A DNA stretch of 64,000 nucleotides from Rickettsia endosymbiont of Culicoides impunctatus (GTDB lineage: Bacteria; Pseudomonadota; Alphaproteobacteria; Rickettsiales; Rickettsiaceae), in NCBI GenBank assembly GCA_020410785.1, contig CP084573.1:806001-870000 (forward strand). Reading direction: 5' to 3'. Below the pieces are notes generated by a model that did no database searches, was not told the origin of the DNA, and saw nothing but the letters and a program-made list of their open reading frames with translations. The translations under genes and the position numbers were made by a program. Positions 9,643 to 19,652 of the stretch are shown here, piece after piece. Each line of letters opens with the position of its first letter. The first letter of the stretch is position 1.

Positions 9643-10977
9643 TCAACTTGTTAGTCTTTTTGTAATTTCATCTTTATTGAGCAGAGGTAATATTACTGAC
9701 ATTTCTGGTCCAGATGTCATTCCCGTTATAGCAAGTCTTAAAGGTAGGAATACTTCTTTACCTTTTTTACCAGTTATTTCCATAATTCTTTTAGTCCATA
9801 TGCTCCAACTATCGATGGTTATTGGTTCGTCTATTAATAAGGTAGCTGCTTGTTTTAAAAACTCTTTATCTAATCCTTCAACTTTAGAGGGGGAATAACA
9901 AATATTCCACCAATCTTTTATTTCGTATAATTTTTGTAAATTACCTCTAACTGCCAACCAGAATTGCTCATTTATTTGTTCAGCTTTAATCTCTTTTAAG
10001 CGATCTTTTACTTCATCAAAACTCAAGCTAATTAGTAATTTATGATTTAAACGCTCTAGCTCTTCTGGTAAATAAGTTGTTGGACTTTTAGAAAAATTAT
10101 TAATGTCAAACTCTTTTATTAGCCCATCTAAATTTTTAAATGGTATAATAGGCGATGATGAGCCAAGCAAACTAAAGAAACTATTAATTGCCATTGATTC
10201 TAATCCAATTTTATCCCTTAGAGAGGCAATCTCAAATCCCCCTATTCTTTTAGATATTTTTTCATCCCGACTGATAACTAGGCTAAGATGAGCAAAATTT
10301 GGTACCTCTGCCTCTAGAGTTTCAAACATTTGCACATGAATGGCAGTGTTAGTTACATGATCCTCGCCCCGAACAATATCGGTAATGCCATAATCAATAT
10401 CATCAACAACCGAACAAAGCATATAAGTCATACTGTTATCTTCTCTGATAACTATCGGATCACCAATATTCTTGCCTTCATATTTAACTTCACCCTTAAT
10501 CATATCTTGCCAAATAATTGGAGTATGCGATACCAAGAATCGATAATGTGGTTTTCTTCCTTGACTAATATAGTCATTTATTTGTTGTTCAGTAAGGTTC
10601 AAAGCCGCACGATCATATATTGGAGGAAGCCCTCTAGATAGTTGTAACTTACGCTTTAATTCCAGCTCTTCCTGGGTCTCAAAACAAGGATATAATTTAT
10701 TTTTTTGTAATAATAATGCTTTTACCGCTTCATACTTATCAAATCTATCAGATTGACAAAAAGTTTGATCCCAGTTAAGTCCTAAAAATTTAAAATCCTC
10801 TTCAATGGCATGTTTGTATTGTTGTTTGCTACGTTCAAGATCGGTATCATCAAACCTTAAAATAAATATGCCATTATGCTTTCTAGCATATAACCAATTT
10901 ATCAGAGCTGTCCTACTATTACCTATATGCAATATACCAGTTGGTGAAGGGGCAAATCTTGTGATAACTTTTCTCAT
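9643..10977 (-). CDS. gltX: Glutamyl-tRNA synthetase
   Basis: 444 residues. The class I signature [13 protein letters not shown] (HIGH variant) is at the N-terminus and EKISKR (KMSKS variant) is near residue 240. The helical anticodon-binding region follows. Rickettsia normally has two gltX genes and no GlnRS, charging tRNA-Gln with Glu for GatCAB amidation; which paralogue this is cannot be told here. The ATG at 10977 directly precedes the catalytic domain. Upstream lies the palindromic element 11007-11150. Confidence 0.94.
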   Translation of the reverse strand: MRKVITRFAPSPTGILHIGNSRTALINWLYARKHNGIFILRFDDTDLERSKQQYKHAIEEDFKFLGLNWDQTFCQSDRFDKYEAVKALLLQKNKLYPCFETQEELELKRKLQLSRGLPPIYDRAALNLTEQQINDYISQGRKPHYRFLVSHTPIIWQDMIKGEVKYEGKNIGDPIVIREDNSMTYMLCSVVDDIDYGITDIVRGEDHVTNTAIHVQMFETLEAEVPNFAHLSLVISRDEKISKRIGGFEIASLRDKIGLESMAINSFFSLLGSSSPIIPFKNLDGLIKEFDINNFSKSPTTYLPEELERLNHKLLISLSFDEVKDRLKEIKAEQINEQFWLAVRGNLQKLYEIKDWWNICYSPSKVEGLDKEFLKQAATLLIDEPITIDSWSIWTKRIMEITGKKGKEVFLPLRLAITGMTSGPEMSVILPLLNKDEITKRLTS

Positions 10978-11006
10978 AATTTTCTAACTGCTTATTTTGC
11001 TTTTTT

Positions 11007-11150
11007 AGACTCCCTGCATAAGTCAAAGATAGTTGAGGGATTTTTAGGAGAAACGAAGCCGAGCACCGCAGCGTACATAGACGATTGTTCGGAGCGGAGG
11101 CGAGTTTCGACGACAAAATCACCAACTAAATTGACTTATGCAGGGAGTCT
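11007..11150. repeat. 144-bp palindromic element overlapping the topA stop
   Basis: Perfect 20-bp terminal inverted repeats (AGACTCCCTGCATAAGTCAA at 11007-11026, its complement at 11131-11150), with weaker pairing continuing inward. The element's right arm encodes the last residues (RLPA) and TAA stop of TopA, so its insertion set the current TopA C-terminus. The GC-rich interior resembles the centres of the RPE-type element at 21743-21884 (GCAGCGTAC). The hairpin also lies between topA and gltX, both minus strand, and may act as a terminator. Confidence 0.85.
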
Positions 11151-13568
11151 TTTCTTTTTTGTTACTTTTTTTGCAGCACCAGTCCTTGTCCTAATATTCT
11201 TTTTAGGAATTGCTGTTACCACTACTTCTGACTTATCAGTATCTTTTTCCGGTTTATTCTTCAGCCTATTATTACTAGCCTCAATTATTTCCACAGCAGT
11301 TTCTAATGTGATGGTAAAAGGATCGTATCTTTTCGGTATCGAAATAAACCTATCAAGATATTTAAGATACGGACCATATCTACCTATACCCAGTATAATC
11401 TCTTGATGAGATTCAGGGTGCAGGCATAACTTAACCGGTAACTCAAGAAGCCTTAGAGCCAAACTAAGAGTCACGTCATTTTGTGCTACTGACGGTGGCA
11501 ATGACACACGCTTTGGTTTTTCACCCTTGGCAATTGGTTTGCTAGTCTGTACATAAAAACCATATGGACCTTTCTTTAATAAAACATCATGACCCTCTTT
11601 ATCTACTCCTAATAATTTGTTCTCTTCAGCCATATCAACAATATCACTATTCTTCGAAGTAATTTGTTTTTTGAAAGTACATTCAGGATAGTTACTGCAA
11701 GCTAAAAACGCTCCAAACTTACCAAGTTTCAGACCTAATTGCCCTGTAGAACAGGATGGGCAATTTTTCGAATTGTTACTTTCTGATTTTTCTCCAAATA
11801 GGTGATAATCTAATGCTTGTTCAACATAAAGAATTATATCAGATATTTTCTTATCACTAACTATTTCTACGTTATTATTAAACCCATCCCAGAAATTTTT
11901 TAGTAAATTTTTCCATTCTATTTTACCTTCTGCCACTTCATCTAAATCATTCTCCAGATCAGCTGTAAAATCATATTCAACATATTTTTTGAAAAACCCT
12001 GTCAGAAATGTTGTCACTAAACGCCCTAATTCCTCTGGAAAGAAACGTTTTTTCTCAACAACCACATAGTTCCTATCTTGCAATACTGATATAATAGAAG
12101 CATAAGTAGAAGGACGACCAATCCCAAGTTCTTCAAGCTTCTTGACGAGACTGGCTTCAGAATATCTTGGTGGTGGTTCGGTGAAATGCTGTGCTGGATT
12201 CACTGAAGTTGTAGTTAATTTTTCTCCTTCTTGTAGTAATGGTAGAAGTCTATTTTCTTCTTTCGTTTCATCATCTAGACCCTCACGATAAATTTTGTAA
12301 AAACCATCAAAGGCAATAATTGAACCAGTTGCCCTGGCGGTGAATTCTTTATTTTCTGTATCAAGCTGAGCGACCACCAAATCAATAATAACATTTTCCA
12401 TTTGGCAGGCTATCGTTCTTTTCCAAATCAAGTCGTAAAGCCTATAATAATCTTTATCTAATGTATCCTTTAATTTTTCTGGTAACAGAGTAACATTGGT
12501 TGGTCTAATAGCTTCATGAGCTTCTTGAGCATTCTTGGCTCTAGATTTATAAACTCGCTGGCTAGCTGGTAGATATTTATCACCAAAATTCTTATGTATC
12601 AACTGACGTATTTGTTCAACAGCCTCACTAGCAAGGGTAGTACCATCAGTTCTCATATAGGTAATCAAACCTATCGTTTCATTACCTATATCCATGCCTT
12701 CGTAAAGCTTTTGAGCAATTTGCATAGTTTTTTTAGCAGTAAACCCTAATTTTCGAGCTGCTTCTTGCTGTAACGAAGAAGTAATGAAAGGCGGTTGAGG
12801 CTGACGTTTTTGCTGCTTTTTTTCTAAAGCTGCAATGTGAAAATTCTTTGATTTTATTTCTTTGACTAGATCATTAGCTGCCAATTCATTAATAATTGAG
12901 AATTTCTCTAATTTATTACCATTGACATGAGTTAATCTCGCTAAAAACGGTTCCTTATTACTATTCAGAACATTAAGGGTAATATCCCAATATTCTTGCG
13001 ATTTAAAATGCTCAATTTCATCTTCTCGCTCACAAATAAGTCGGAGTGCTACAGACTGAACTCTACCTGCTGATCTACATCCCGGCAATTTACGCCATAA
13101 TATCGGTGATAAAGTAAATCCTACCAAATAATCCAATGCTCTCCTTGCTTGTTGAGCATTAACCAAATCAATATCAATATTTCTTGGGTTGTCCATTGCA
13201 TGTAAAATAGCTTTTTTGGTAATCTCATCAAATGCTACTCTCTTAAAGAAATCATTAGATTTAATCAAGTTTTTTTCTTTTATTATTTCTGCAACATGCC
13301 AGGCAATTGCTTCTCCTTCTCGGTCTCGATCTGTTGCTAGATAAACCATTGTAGCTTTGGCAGCATCCTTAGTTATTGCTTCAACATATTTTTCTGCTTT
13401 ATCTGATATAACATATTTCATGGCAAAATCTTCATTTGGCAGAACTGAACCATTTTTAGATGGTAAATCTCTAATATGTCCAAACGAAGCAATAACCTTA
13501 AAATCACTATCCAGATACTTATTTATCGTTTTCGCCTTTGCCGGCGATTCTACTATTACTAATTTCAT
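11136..13568 (-). CDS. topA: DNA topoisomerase I
   Basis: 810 residues, type IA topoisomerase that relaxes negative supercoils. The N-terminal Toprim domain starts with VESPAKAKTI; the catalytic tyrosine is in ITYMRTDGTT at about residue 305. A four-cysteine zinc ribbon (CPSC...CSNYPEC) follows the core near residue 610, then a basic tail with KKVTKKKR. The final residues come from a palindromic element. It begins 2 bp after dprA, giving a dprA-topA operon as in other Rickettsia. Confidence 0.96.
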   Translation of the reverse strand: MKLVIVESPAKAKTINKYLDSDFKVIASFGHIRDLPSKNGSVLPNEDFAMKYVISDKAEKYVEAITKDAAKATMVYLATDRDREGEAIAWHVAEIIKEKNLIKSNDFFKRVAFDEITKKAILHAMDNPRNIDIDLVNAQQARRALDYLVGFTLSPILWRKLPGCRSAGRVQSVALRLICEREDEIEHFKSQEYWDITLNVLNSNKEPFLARLTHVNGNKLEKFSIINELAANDLVKEIKSKNFHIAALEKKQQKRQPQPPFITSSLQQEAARKLGFTAKKTMQIAQKLYEGMDIGNETIGLITYMRTDGTTLASEAVEQIRQLIHKNFGDKYLPASQRVYKSRAKNAQEAHEAIRPTNVTLLPEKLKDTLDKDYYRLYDLIWKRTIACQMENVIIDLVVAQLDTENKEFTARATGSIIAFDGFYKIYREGLDDETKEENRLLPLLQEGEKLTTTSVNPAQHFTEPPPRYSEASLVKKLEELGIGRPSTYASIISVLQDRNYVVVEKKRFFPEELGRLVTTFLTGFFKKYVEYDFTADLENDLDEVAEGKIEWKNLLKNFWDGFNNNVEIVSDKKISDIILYVEQALDYHLFGEKSESNNSKNCPSCSTGQLGLKLGKFGAFLACSNYPECTFKKQITSKNSDIVDMAEENKLLGVDKEGHDVLLKKGPYGFYVQTSKPIAKGEKPKRVSLPPSVAQNDVTLSLALRLLELPVKLCLHPESHQEIILGIGRYGPYLKYLDRFISIPKRYDPFTITLETAVEIIEASNNRLKNKPEKDTDKSEVVVTAIPKKNIRTRTGAAKKVTKKKRLPA

Positions 13569-13570
13569 AT

Positions 13571-14728
13571 TTATTTATAAATTAAAGATATCTTGTTGCC
13601 AGGATATCTGGTTATTTTTCCAGCCAATTCTAGTTCTAATATTATCATATATATAGCCGGCAAAGGTAGCTGTGTTTGATGTAAACAATCAAAATCTATA
13701 GGAGTTGAAGATAAAAGCTCCTTAACCCTCATACGCATATCGTTGGTAATTAGATTAGCATATTTTATATTTAACGATTTAAACTGATTATTTTCAGCTG
13801 AATCATTTGCTATATCCTTAGATTTACTAACAACCTTGGTAAAATGTGGTAAGTTAGTCACTATATCCTCAGTAGATTCCACCATATGAGCTCCTTCCTT
13901 GATAAGTTTATTAGTACCCTGACACCTAGGATCCAGCGGGAATCCTGGTACGGCAAATACTTCTCTATTTTGCTCTAAAGCAAACCTTGCTGTTATTAAT
14001 GATCCAGATTTTAGACTTGCCTCAATTACTACTGTTCCAAGAGATATACCAGAAATTAATCGATTACGCTGTGGAAAATGTTGCCCAAGTGGTTTTGAAC
14101 CTACTGGTAATTCAGCAATTATCAAGCCATTTTGTTGGATTTGCTCAAATAATTTAACATTCTCTGGGGGATAAACATAATCAATTCCTCCAGCTATAAC
14201 TCCTATTGTTTTAGAGGTATTTACTTGATGCACTGCTGTATCAACACCTCTGGCAAGTCCAGAAACCACTATATAATTTGCATCAGTCAATTCCTTAGCA
14301 ATTTTAGCAGCAAAGGCACGACCATTTACTGAAGCATTTCTTGCTCCAACAATTGCTAAACATCTTTCGTGTGCTAATAACCCGATATTGCCCTTATAAC
14401 TTAATATTGGCGGGCAATCAAAAATCTCTAACAATAACCTTGAATATTCTGGAGATTTATAGGTAATAATCTGAGCATTATGCTTTTGCAACAATTCAAG
14501 TTCTTTACTTGCATCACTCTGAGAAAATACCTTTACTGGCTTAGAACGCCCACCTCGCACAGAAAATTCTTGTATGTTGTCAATTGCAACACTACTACTA
14601 CCAAATAACTTTATTAAACTCCAAAAAGTTCTTGAACCAACATTTTCGCTCCTAATTAGTCTTAGAATATCAATAGTTTCTTTTGTATAAGATACTGGGT
14701 TAGTATCCAAAAATAGCTCCTTCAGCAT
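13571..14728 (-). CDS. dprA: DNA processing protein DprA
   Basis: About 385 residues from the ATG at 14728 (a TTG at 14767 would add 13 residues that include repeat-derived sequence). The Rossmann-like DprA core shows GARNASVNGR and SGLARGVDTAVH, then GGIDYVYPPEN and a C-terminal winged-helix part. DprA loads RecA onto incoming single-stranded DNA in transforming bacteria; in Rickettsia its role is unproven. The start region overlaps AATTGACTATA, the terminal motif of the truA palindromic element. Adjacent topA follows after 2 bp. Confidence 0.92.
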   Translation of the reverse strand: MLKELFLDTNPVSYTKETIDILRLIRSENVGSRTFWSLIKLFGSSSVAIDNIQEFSVRGGRSKPVKVFSQSDASKELELLQKHNAQIITYKSPEYSRLLLEIFDCPPILSYKGNIGLLAHERCLAIVGARNASVNGRAFAAKIAKELTDANYIVVSGLARGVDTAVHQVNTSKTIGVIAGGIDYVYPPENVKLFEQIQQNGLIIAELPVGSKPLGQHFPQRNRLISGISLGTVVIEASLKSGSLITARFALEQNREVFAVPGFPLDPRCQGTNKLIKEGAHMVESTEDIVTNLPHFTKVVSKSKDIANDSAENNQFKSLNIKYANLITNDMRMRVKELLSSTPIDFDCLHQTQLPLPAIYMIILELELAGKITRYPGNKISLIYK

Positions 14729-14798
14729 CAATTGACTATATATTAGTGAATTAACTTTAATTGGCAACGTTATAAATCCGGTTAGTATTTAGCATCAG

Positions 14799-14882
14799 CG
14801 TCATTGCGAGCCGCCGTAGATGGCGTGGCAATCCATAAAAGAGTAGATTGCTTCGTCGGCTAACGCCTTCTCGCAATGACGG
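14799..14882. repeat. GCAATGACG-type palindromic repeat
   Basis: Complete copy of the most abundant repeat in the window: CGTCATTGCGAG, a variable arm, GCAATCCA, a short loop, then TAGATTGCTTCG and CTCGCAATGACG. It forms a long two-armed hairpin between dprA and the peroxiredoxin gene. Confidence 0.85.
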
Positions 14883-14975
14883 CTTTCCAATTATTACCTT
14901 CTTAAACTGCCGCATATGCACAATGACAGCACGATGGGTGCTTATTCGGCACTAGCTCAGGTTAATTGACTATAG

Positions 14976-15578
14976 CTATAAATTCTCTGCATTAGAAGCT
15001 AAGTAATCTGCCACTCCTTTATGCGAAGGAGTAATACCCTCATCACCTTTATGCCATCCAGCTGGACATACTTCGCCATGTTTGGTATTATAGTCTATAG
15101 CATCGATCACTCTTATTACTTCATCAATATTTCTACCAATTGGCAAATCATTAACTAGCAAATGCCGAACTATAAATGCTTCATCAATAACAAAAGTACC
15201 ACGCAGTGATATTCCATCATCGTGCAGTACATTATAACTATGTGAGGCACTCTTTTTAAGATCTGACACCATAGGAATCTGGATATTACCAACACCACCT
15301 TTATTGTAGGGGGTATTCTTCCAAGCTAAATGCGAAAAATGCGAATCAACACTTATTGCCACTAATTTTGTATTTCTCTCAGTAAATTCCCCTAGCCTAT
15401 TATTAAAGGCTATAATTTCTGACGGACAAACAAAAGTAAAATCAAGAGGATAAAAAAACAACACCACTTTATGATCCTTAGCATAATTTCTAAGATTAAA
15501 TTCAGATTCTATACTATTATCAGGCATAATAGCTTTAGCTGTAAAATCCGGAGCAGCTTTGCCAACGAACACTTGCAT
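14976..15578 (-). CDS. 2-Cys peroxiredoxin (AhpC/TSA family)
   Basis: 200 residues from the ATG at 15578, chosen because GGAG lies 8 bases upstream; the frame is open to 15611. The peroxidatic cysteine is in DFTFVCPSE and the resolving cysteine in GEVCPAGW, the typical 2-Cys Prx arrangement. The enzyme reduces H2O2 and organic peroxides in the cytosol using thioredoxin or a similar donor. It is a single-gene unit by position. Length and motifs fit the family well. Confidence 0.95.
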   Translation of the reverse strand: MQVFVGKAAPDFTAKAIMPDNSIESEFNLRNYAKDHKVVLFFYPLDFTFVCPSEIIAFNNRLGEFTERNTKLVAISVDSHFSHLAWKNTPYNKGGVGNIQIPMVSDLKKSASHSYNVLHDDGISLRGTFVIDEAFIVRHLLVNDLPIGRNIDEVIRVIDAIDYNTKHGEVCPAGWHKGDEGITPSHKGVADYLASNAENL

Positions 15579-15693
15579 TAAAATTCTCCAATTAATAATG
15601 ATTAAAAACATTTATTATGATACACAAAATTATAACCTATTACAATACCAAATCCAAAATAACTCAACTAATAATTTAAAAATTACTAGAATT

Positions 15694-17460
15694 TTAGATT
15701 ATTAGATCTTTTACTTGCGATTTCCATAATTTTTTGTACAATTTACTGTTTTTCAATAATTCCTCATGTGCTCCATCTTCAACTATACTACCTGCATCAA
15801 AAACCAAAATTCTATCCATATTTAACAAAGTTGATAATCTATGGGCTATAACTAATACAGTTTTATTTTGCATTAAGTAAGATAGAGAATCTTGTATTAA
15901 GCTCTCAGTTTCACTATCTAAACTGCTTGTTGCTTCATCAAGGATTAATATAGGAGCATTCTTTAATATTGCCCGGGCAATTACTATCCTCTGTCTTTGA
16001 CCACCTGACAAATTATTACCCCTTTCACCGCATAAGCTTTGGTACCCTTCCGGCATGGCAGCAATAACTTGATGTATATGAGCTGCTTTTGCCGCCTCTA
16101 TTACTTCTTCTAAGCTAGCATCTTTTTTTCCATATCTAATATTATCGATAATTGTCCTATGAAATAGGATTGGTTCTTGTGGTATTATACTAATATTATC
16201 TCGCAAAGAGTCTTGAGTTACATATCTAATATTTTGCCCATCAATTAAAATTTCTCCTTGGTCTATATCATGCAACCGTGTAATAAGATTGATAAAAGTT
16301 GTTTTTCCTGAGCCAGAAAATCCTACTAATCCGACCTTTTGTTGACTCAAAATTGTAATAGATTTATTCTCAAATAAATTATTATGGTAATATTTAAAAC
16401 TAACATTTTTAAATGCTATCTCACCTTTTGCAACCCTTAGAAGATAGGGATTGTCAATATCTTTTATAATATGAGGTTTCATCAATGATAAAGTTTGATG
16501 AAAAGAACCAAATTCTTCAAACATATCCCCTATTTCCTGCGTTAAATCCCAAATTTCAGTAGTAACAGTCATACACAGAGTAAGTATCAAGACACAATCT
16601 CCTATAGTTATTTGCATTTGACTACGAAGCTGTGCCAAATAATAAATCATGATAAAAATCATTATAGCACAGATTATTCCTAGTACGTTACGTAGCTTCC
16701 ACATGAAAAACTGCATAATTTGTTCATTGACTATCGCATTATCTATTCTTGCTTCTAGATTTTGACGTTCAAATTTATGAGAAGTAAACATCCGTACTGT
16801 ACTAATATTGGCTATCAAATCCACAATCTTACCGGCAACTATTGATTTACTTCGGGCATAATTTACTGAATATTTATTTACTGTACTTGAACAAATAACA
16901 GTAATTCCTATAAAAACACAAATAAATATCAGGAATATAGTGGAAAATATTTGATGAACCGAATACATAGCTACTAGAGAAAAAACAATTATAGCTAGTT
17001 TATATATAATTTTTTCACCAAATAACGATAGAACCATTTCGAAAGACCTAGAAGCTTCAGTAATACGATTGGTAATATGACCAGCAAGGTTTTCTTGAAA
17101 GAATTTATGGTTATGATACTGAGTATAATTATACATCTCATCTAGTATCTGTCCTTTGATATAGGGTATTGTTTTTAGATAAACATAATCATAAACCCGC
17201 CATATAACATTGACACCCATCCACCAAACTGCATATATTATTGCCCAAGACATCATAGAGGAAGGTAGATATTTAGCTTCTTCATCAGAGAAAGACTCTA
17301 GCAAATTTATAATTTTTTGGAGCAATACACTATCAATAGCAGGTATCATTCCCAACATTATGCATAACAAACCTAAAACGATTAGTTTAATTTTTCTTTT
17401 CTTTAAGAAATAGAAAAATAGCCTTATTGACGAGTTTGAAAAATCAATATTTCCTAGCAC
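15694..17460 (-). CDS. ABC transporter half-transporter, exporter type
   Basis: About 588 residues. A six-helix membrane domain (residues about 15-330) is followed by a nucleotide-binding domain with Walker A GFSGSGKTT, Q-loop PQEPILF, signature LSGGQRQR and Walker B ILILDEATSSLD. This is the fused MsbA/HlyB-like exporter form that works as a homodimer in the inner membrane. The GTG at 17460 is 8 bases from GAGG; the in-frame GTG at 17469 overlaps that Shine-Dalgarno and is less likely. Substrate (lipid or peptide) is not readable from sequence. Confidence 0.9.
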   Translation of the reverse strand: MLGNIDFSNSSIRLFFYFLKKRKIKLIVLGLLCIMLGMIPAIDSVLLQKIINLLESFSDEEAKYLPSSMMSWAIIYAVWWMGVNVIWRVYDYVYLKTIPYIKGQILDEMYNYTQYHNHKFFQENLAGHITNRITEASRSFEMVLSLFGEKIIYKLAIIVFSLVAMYSVHQIFSTIFLIFICVFIGITVICSSTVNKYSVNYARSKSIVAGKIVDLIANISTVRMFTSHKFERQNLEARIDNAIVNEQIMQFFMWKLRNVLGIICAIMIFIMIYYLAQLRSQMQITIGDCVLILTLCMTVTTEIWDLTQEIGDMFEEFGSFHQTLSLMKPHIIKDIDNPYLLRVAKGEIAFKNVSFKYYHNNLFENKSITILSQQKVGLVGFSGSGKTTFINLITRLHDIDQGEILIDGQNIRYVTQDSLRDNISIIPQEPILFHRTIIDNIRYGKKDASLEEVIEAAKAAHIHQVIAAMPEGYQSLCGERGNNLSGGQRQRIVIARAILKNAPILILDEATSSLDSETESLIQDSLSYLMQNKTVLVIAHRLSTLLNMDRILVFDAGSIVEDGAHEELLKNSKLYKKLWKSQVKDLII

Positions 17461-17575
17461 TACACACACCTCATTATAAAAAAACTAATTATACTAAAAT
17501 TAACCTAATAACAAACCTTGCCACTTTATTACAAAACTGCTATAAAACAGTACAGAATATCTGAAGTTATCTAGA

Positions 17576-17833
17576 ATGAAAGAAAAAAACATACCTATTT
17601 TGAATAGCCTAACTAAGAAAGCTACCAATTCATTAGATACTGATAATAATCCTTTTTTTAATGTTAGATATATTTGTCAATCAACTACTCTAATTACTGA
17701 ATCTATCCAAAAAGGTTTTGATGTTGCACAGTTATCTAATGGAGACATTACAGTCACGGAAATTAAAACAGTAAATGTTCACTATAATTGGGATAATGTT
17801 AAACAAAAATTTGTTAAAATACACCAAAATTAG
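17576..17833 (+). CDS. Small conserved rickettsial protein, unknown function
   Basis: 85 residues, cytosolic by composition, no signal or membrane segment. It resembles the short Rickettsia-restricted family I remember as DUF2671, but I cannot confirm that. Features: an acidic/Asn-rich centre and a VHYNWDNVKQKF stretch at the C-terminus. It lies in the divergent gap between the ABC transporter and the copper chaperone. No function can be proposed. Confidence 0.6.
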   Translation: MKEKNIPILNSLTKKATNSLDTDNNPFFNVRYICQSTTLITESIQKGFDVAQLSNGDITVTEIKTVNVHYNWDNVKQKFVKIHQN

Positions 17834-17919
17834 AATTATATACTAAATATACTTAGTGTGCGTATAATATAGTGTATACTATAATGAATGACTCGAGTAA
17901 CTTAATTTATGAGGATAAT

Positions 17920-18387
17920 ATGATACTTAAGAATATAATAGCCATCATTGCTGTTAGCCTATGTTTTAGCCTATCAGTCTGTTTTGCCGCTACATCAATG
18001 GAAGCAACAGCCTCTATTGAGACACTAAATGCTTGGGCAAGACCTTCCATATCAACTGCTATTGGCAAACGTAATAATTCTGCGATATATCTTGAGATAG
18101 TTAATAATTCTGATACAAATTATAATTTAGTAAATGTTTCTTCCGATGTCGCTAACAGGGTTGAATTACATAGAAGTTTTGTTGATGAAAAAGGTGTTAG
18201 CAAAATGGTAAAACTTGATAAGCTAGTCATCCCAACTAAAACTAGCGCTGTTTTACAACCAGGTGGTATGCATATTATGCTTTTGGATTTAAAGACCATA
18301 CTAAAAGTTGGTGATAAATTTGATTTATTCTTATATTTCGATAACAACATTCAGAAAATTGTACAAGTAGAAGTAAAGACAAAATAG
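17920..18387 (+). CDS. PCu(A)C periplasmic copper chaperone
   Basis: 155 residues from the ATG at 17920, which has GAGG 7 bases upstream; the frame is open to 17872. A signal peptide ends at CFAA. The copper site of the family is visible: His in ELHRSF, Met in SKMVK and HIM in PGGMHIML. These proteins bring Cu(I) to the CuA centre or Sco proteins of cytochrome c oxidase. The domain is full length. No copper or oxidase genes are adjacent. Confidence 0.9.
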   Translation: MILKNIIAIIAVSLCFSLSVCFAATSMEATASIETLNAWARPSISTAIGKRNNSAIYLEIVNNSDTNYNLVNVSSDVANRVELHRSFVDEKGVSKMVKLDKLVIPTKTSAVLQPGGMHIMLLDLKTILKVGDKFDLFLYFDNNIQKIVQVEVKTK

Positions 18388-18448
18388 TTATTATTCATTT
18401 TAACCACTACTTTAAAAGTTACTTAAACACTTTTGAAGTAGTGATAAG

Positions 18449-19399
18449 TTAATAGTCAACTCTAAGGAAATACAGCCCACATGCCGGAGCCTTTGCTCCC
18501 GCTATTTCTCTTTTCTTTGCATTCAGAACTCTTTGGATATCATCTTCCTGCCATATATTACGTCCAACTAATACTAAACTACCAACAATATTTCGAACCA
18601 TATTATGTAAAAAAGAGCGAGCAGAAAAATATATTTTTATTTCTTCGTTTTTTTGGGTAATAATTAATTCGGATAAGGTTTTTATAGGTGACTTTGCTTG
18701 GCAAAATTTGCCTCTAAATGAGCTAAAATCATGATGTCCTATGAGGTAGGAAGCCCCGCGTCTCATTGCTTCAACATCAAGAGGTTGTTTTATCCACCAA
18801 GCACGGTTTAAATCTATTATAACTTGGCTAGGTCTATTGATAATTCTATAGACATAATGACGTTCTAAAGCAGAAAATCTTGCATGAAAATCTTTGTCTA
18901 CTAGAACACAATCAACTACCGCTATATTATAATCTCTCACAAAATAGTTGATAGCCTGAATAACTTTATAAGGGTGCATATATTTCACTAAATCAAAGTG
19001 GGCTACTTGCCCTAAAGCATGAACCCCGGCATCAGTCCTACCAGCTCCGTGAACTGCTACTTTTTCACCAGTAAATTTGTATATCCCGTCTTCCAATGTT
19101 TGTTGAATAGATATAGCACCACTCTGCTTCTGCCAGCCAACAAAAACCGTACCCAAATATTCAATGGTAATTTTATATCGATAAACATCTAAATTCTTAT
19201 CGATCTGCAAAATTGATGGATTGTCATTATCACTCTCATGCTCTTTAATATAGTCAATTGATAAGAAATTGGTGACATCGTTACTCGTCGCTCGCCTATT
19301 ACATATAGGCTTCACTCCATCTCTTCTGCTACCCAATTCTCCTGAATTGACTATATCATCATCGTGCAAACAAGAATCTAAATCAAAACACAGTATCAT
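18449..19399 (-). CDS. truA: tRNA pseudouridine(38-40) synthase TruA with N-terminal extension
   Basis: 316 residues. The TruA core starts at about residue 72 ([11 protein letters not shown]) and has the catalytic aspartate in [11 protein letters not shown]. It modifies the anticodon arm of tRNAs. The usual protein is about 245 residues; the extra N-terminal 70 include translation of a palindromic element (19249-19355) and there is no ATG nearer to the core, though a TTG exists about 10 codons upstream of it. GAAGAG precedes the ATG at 19399. Whether the extension is made or removed is unknown; the enzyme core looks intact. Confidence 0.92.
   Translation of the reverse strand: MILCFDLDSCLHDDDIVNSGELGSRRDGVKPICNRRATSNDVTNFLSIDYIKEHESDNDNPSILQIDKNLDVYRYKITIEYLGTVFVGWQKQSGAISIQQTLEDGIYKFTGEKVAVHGAGRTDAGVHALGQVAHFDLVKYMHPYKVIQAINYFVRDYNIAVVDCVLVDKDFHARFSALERHYVYRIINRPSQVIIDLNRAWWIKQPLDVEAMRRGASYLIGHHDFSSFRGKFCQAKSPIKTLSELIITQKNEEIKIYFSARSFLHNMVRNIVGSLVLVGRNIWQEDDIQRVLNAKKREIAGAKAPACGLYFLRVDY
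19249..19355. repeat. Palindromic element inserted in frame in truA
   Basis: 107 bp bounded by TATAGTCAATT (19249-19259) and AATTGACTATA (19345-19355). It is open in the truA frame and supplies residues about 15-50. RPE insertions inside rickettsial genes are established; this has the same behaviour. The same terminal motif appears at 3350, 14730, 14964 and twice in leuS near 38061-38087. Confidence 0.8.
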
Positions 19400-19429
19400 A
19401 AAAATCTCTTCACTGGGAATTTTGTTGTT

Positions 19430-19491
19430 CTAGGAAGCTGCCTGCGATAACTAATTAATTTCGAGAACTGGTATCAGACATCCTCCTAAGC
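19430..19491. repeat. Degenerate CTAG-flanked palindrome
   Basis: Left half CTAG followed by GAAGCTGCCTGCGATAACTAA matches the terminus of the element at 62916; the right half is mostly replaced. A further half copy starts at 19609 (CTAGGAGACTATCGGAGATA), just before the M15 peptidase gene. Confidence 0.65.
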
Positions 19492-19652
19492 AGGCATTAT
19501 ATATGAATTTTATGACTTATGCTAGCTTGTATAACGATAAATGATTGACTCTTTTACTGGTTTAGGATACTTTCTAAAATACACTACTAATTTTTATAGT
19601 GATAGTTACTAGGAGACTATCGGAGATAACTAATTTGTTCACAGGAAATTAT

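Noticed and set aside
9566-9898. Plus-strand 110-codon ORF
   Set aside because: Lies within the 3' part of gltX on the other strand and has no recognisable domain.
10103-11406. Several plus-strand ORFs across gltX and topA
   Set aside because: Shadow frames of long conserved minus-strand genes.
14799-14882. tRNA or small RNA gene from the strong hairpin
   Set aside because: Same sequence recurs many times with variable arms; no tRNA T-loop or anticodon arm is seen. No tRNA or rRNA gene was found anywhere in the window.
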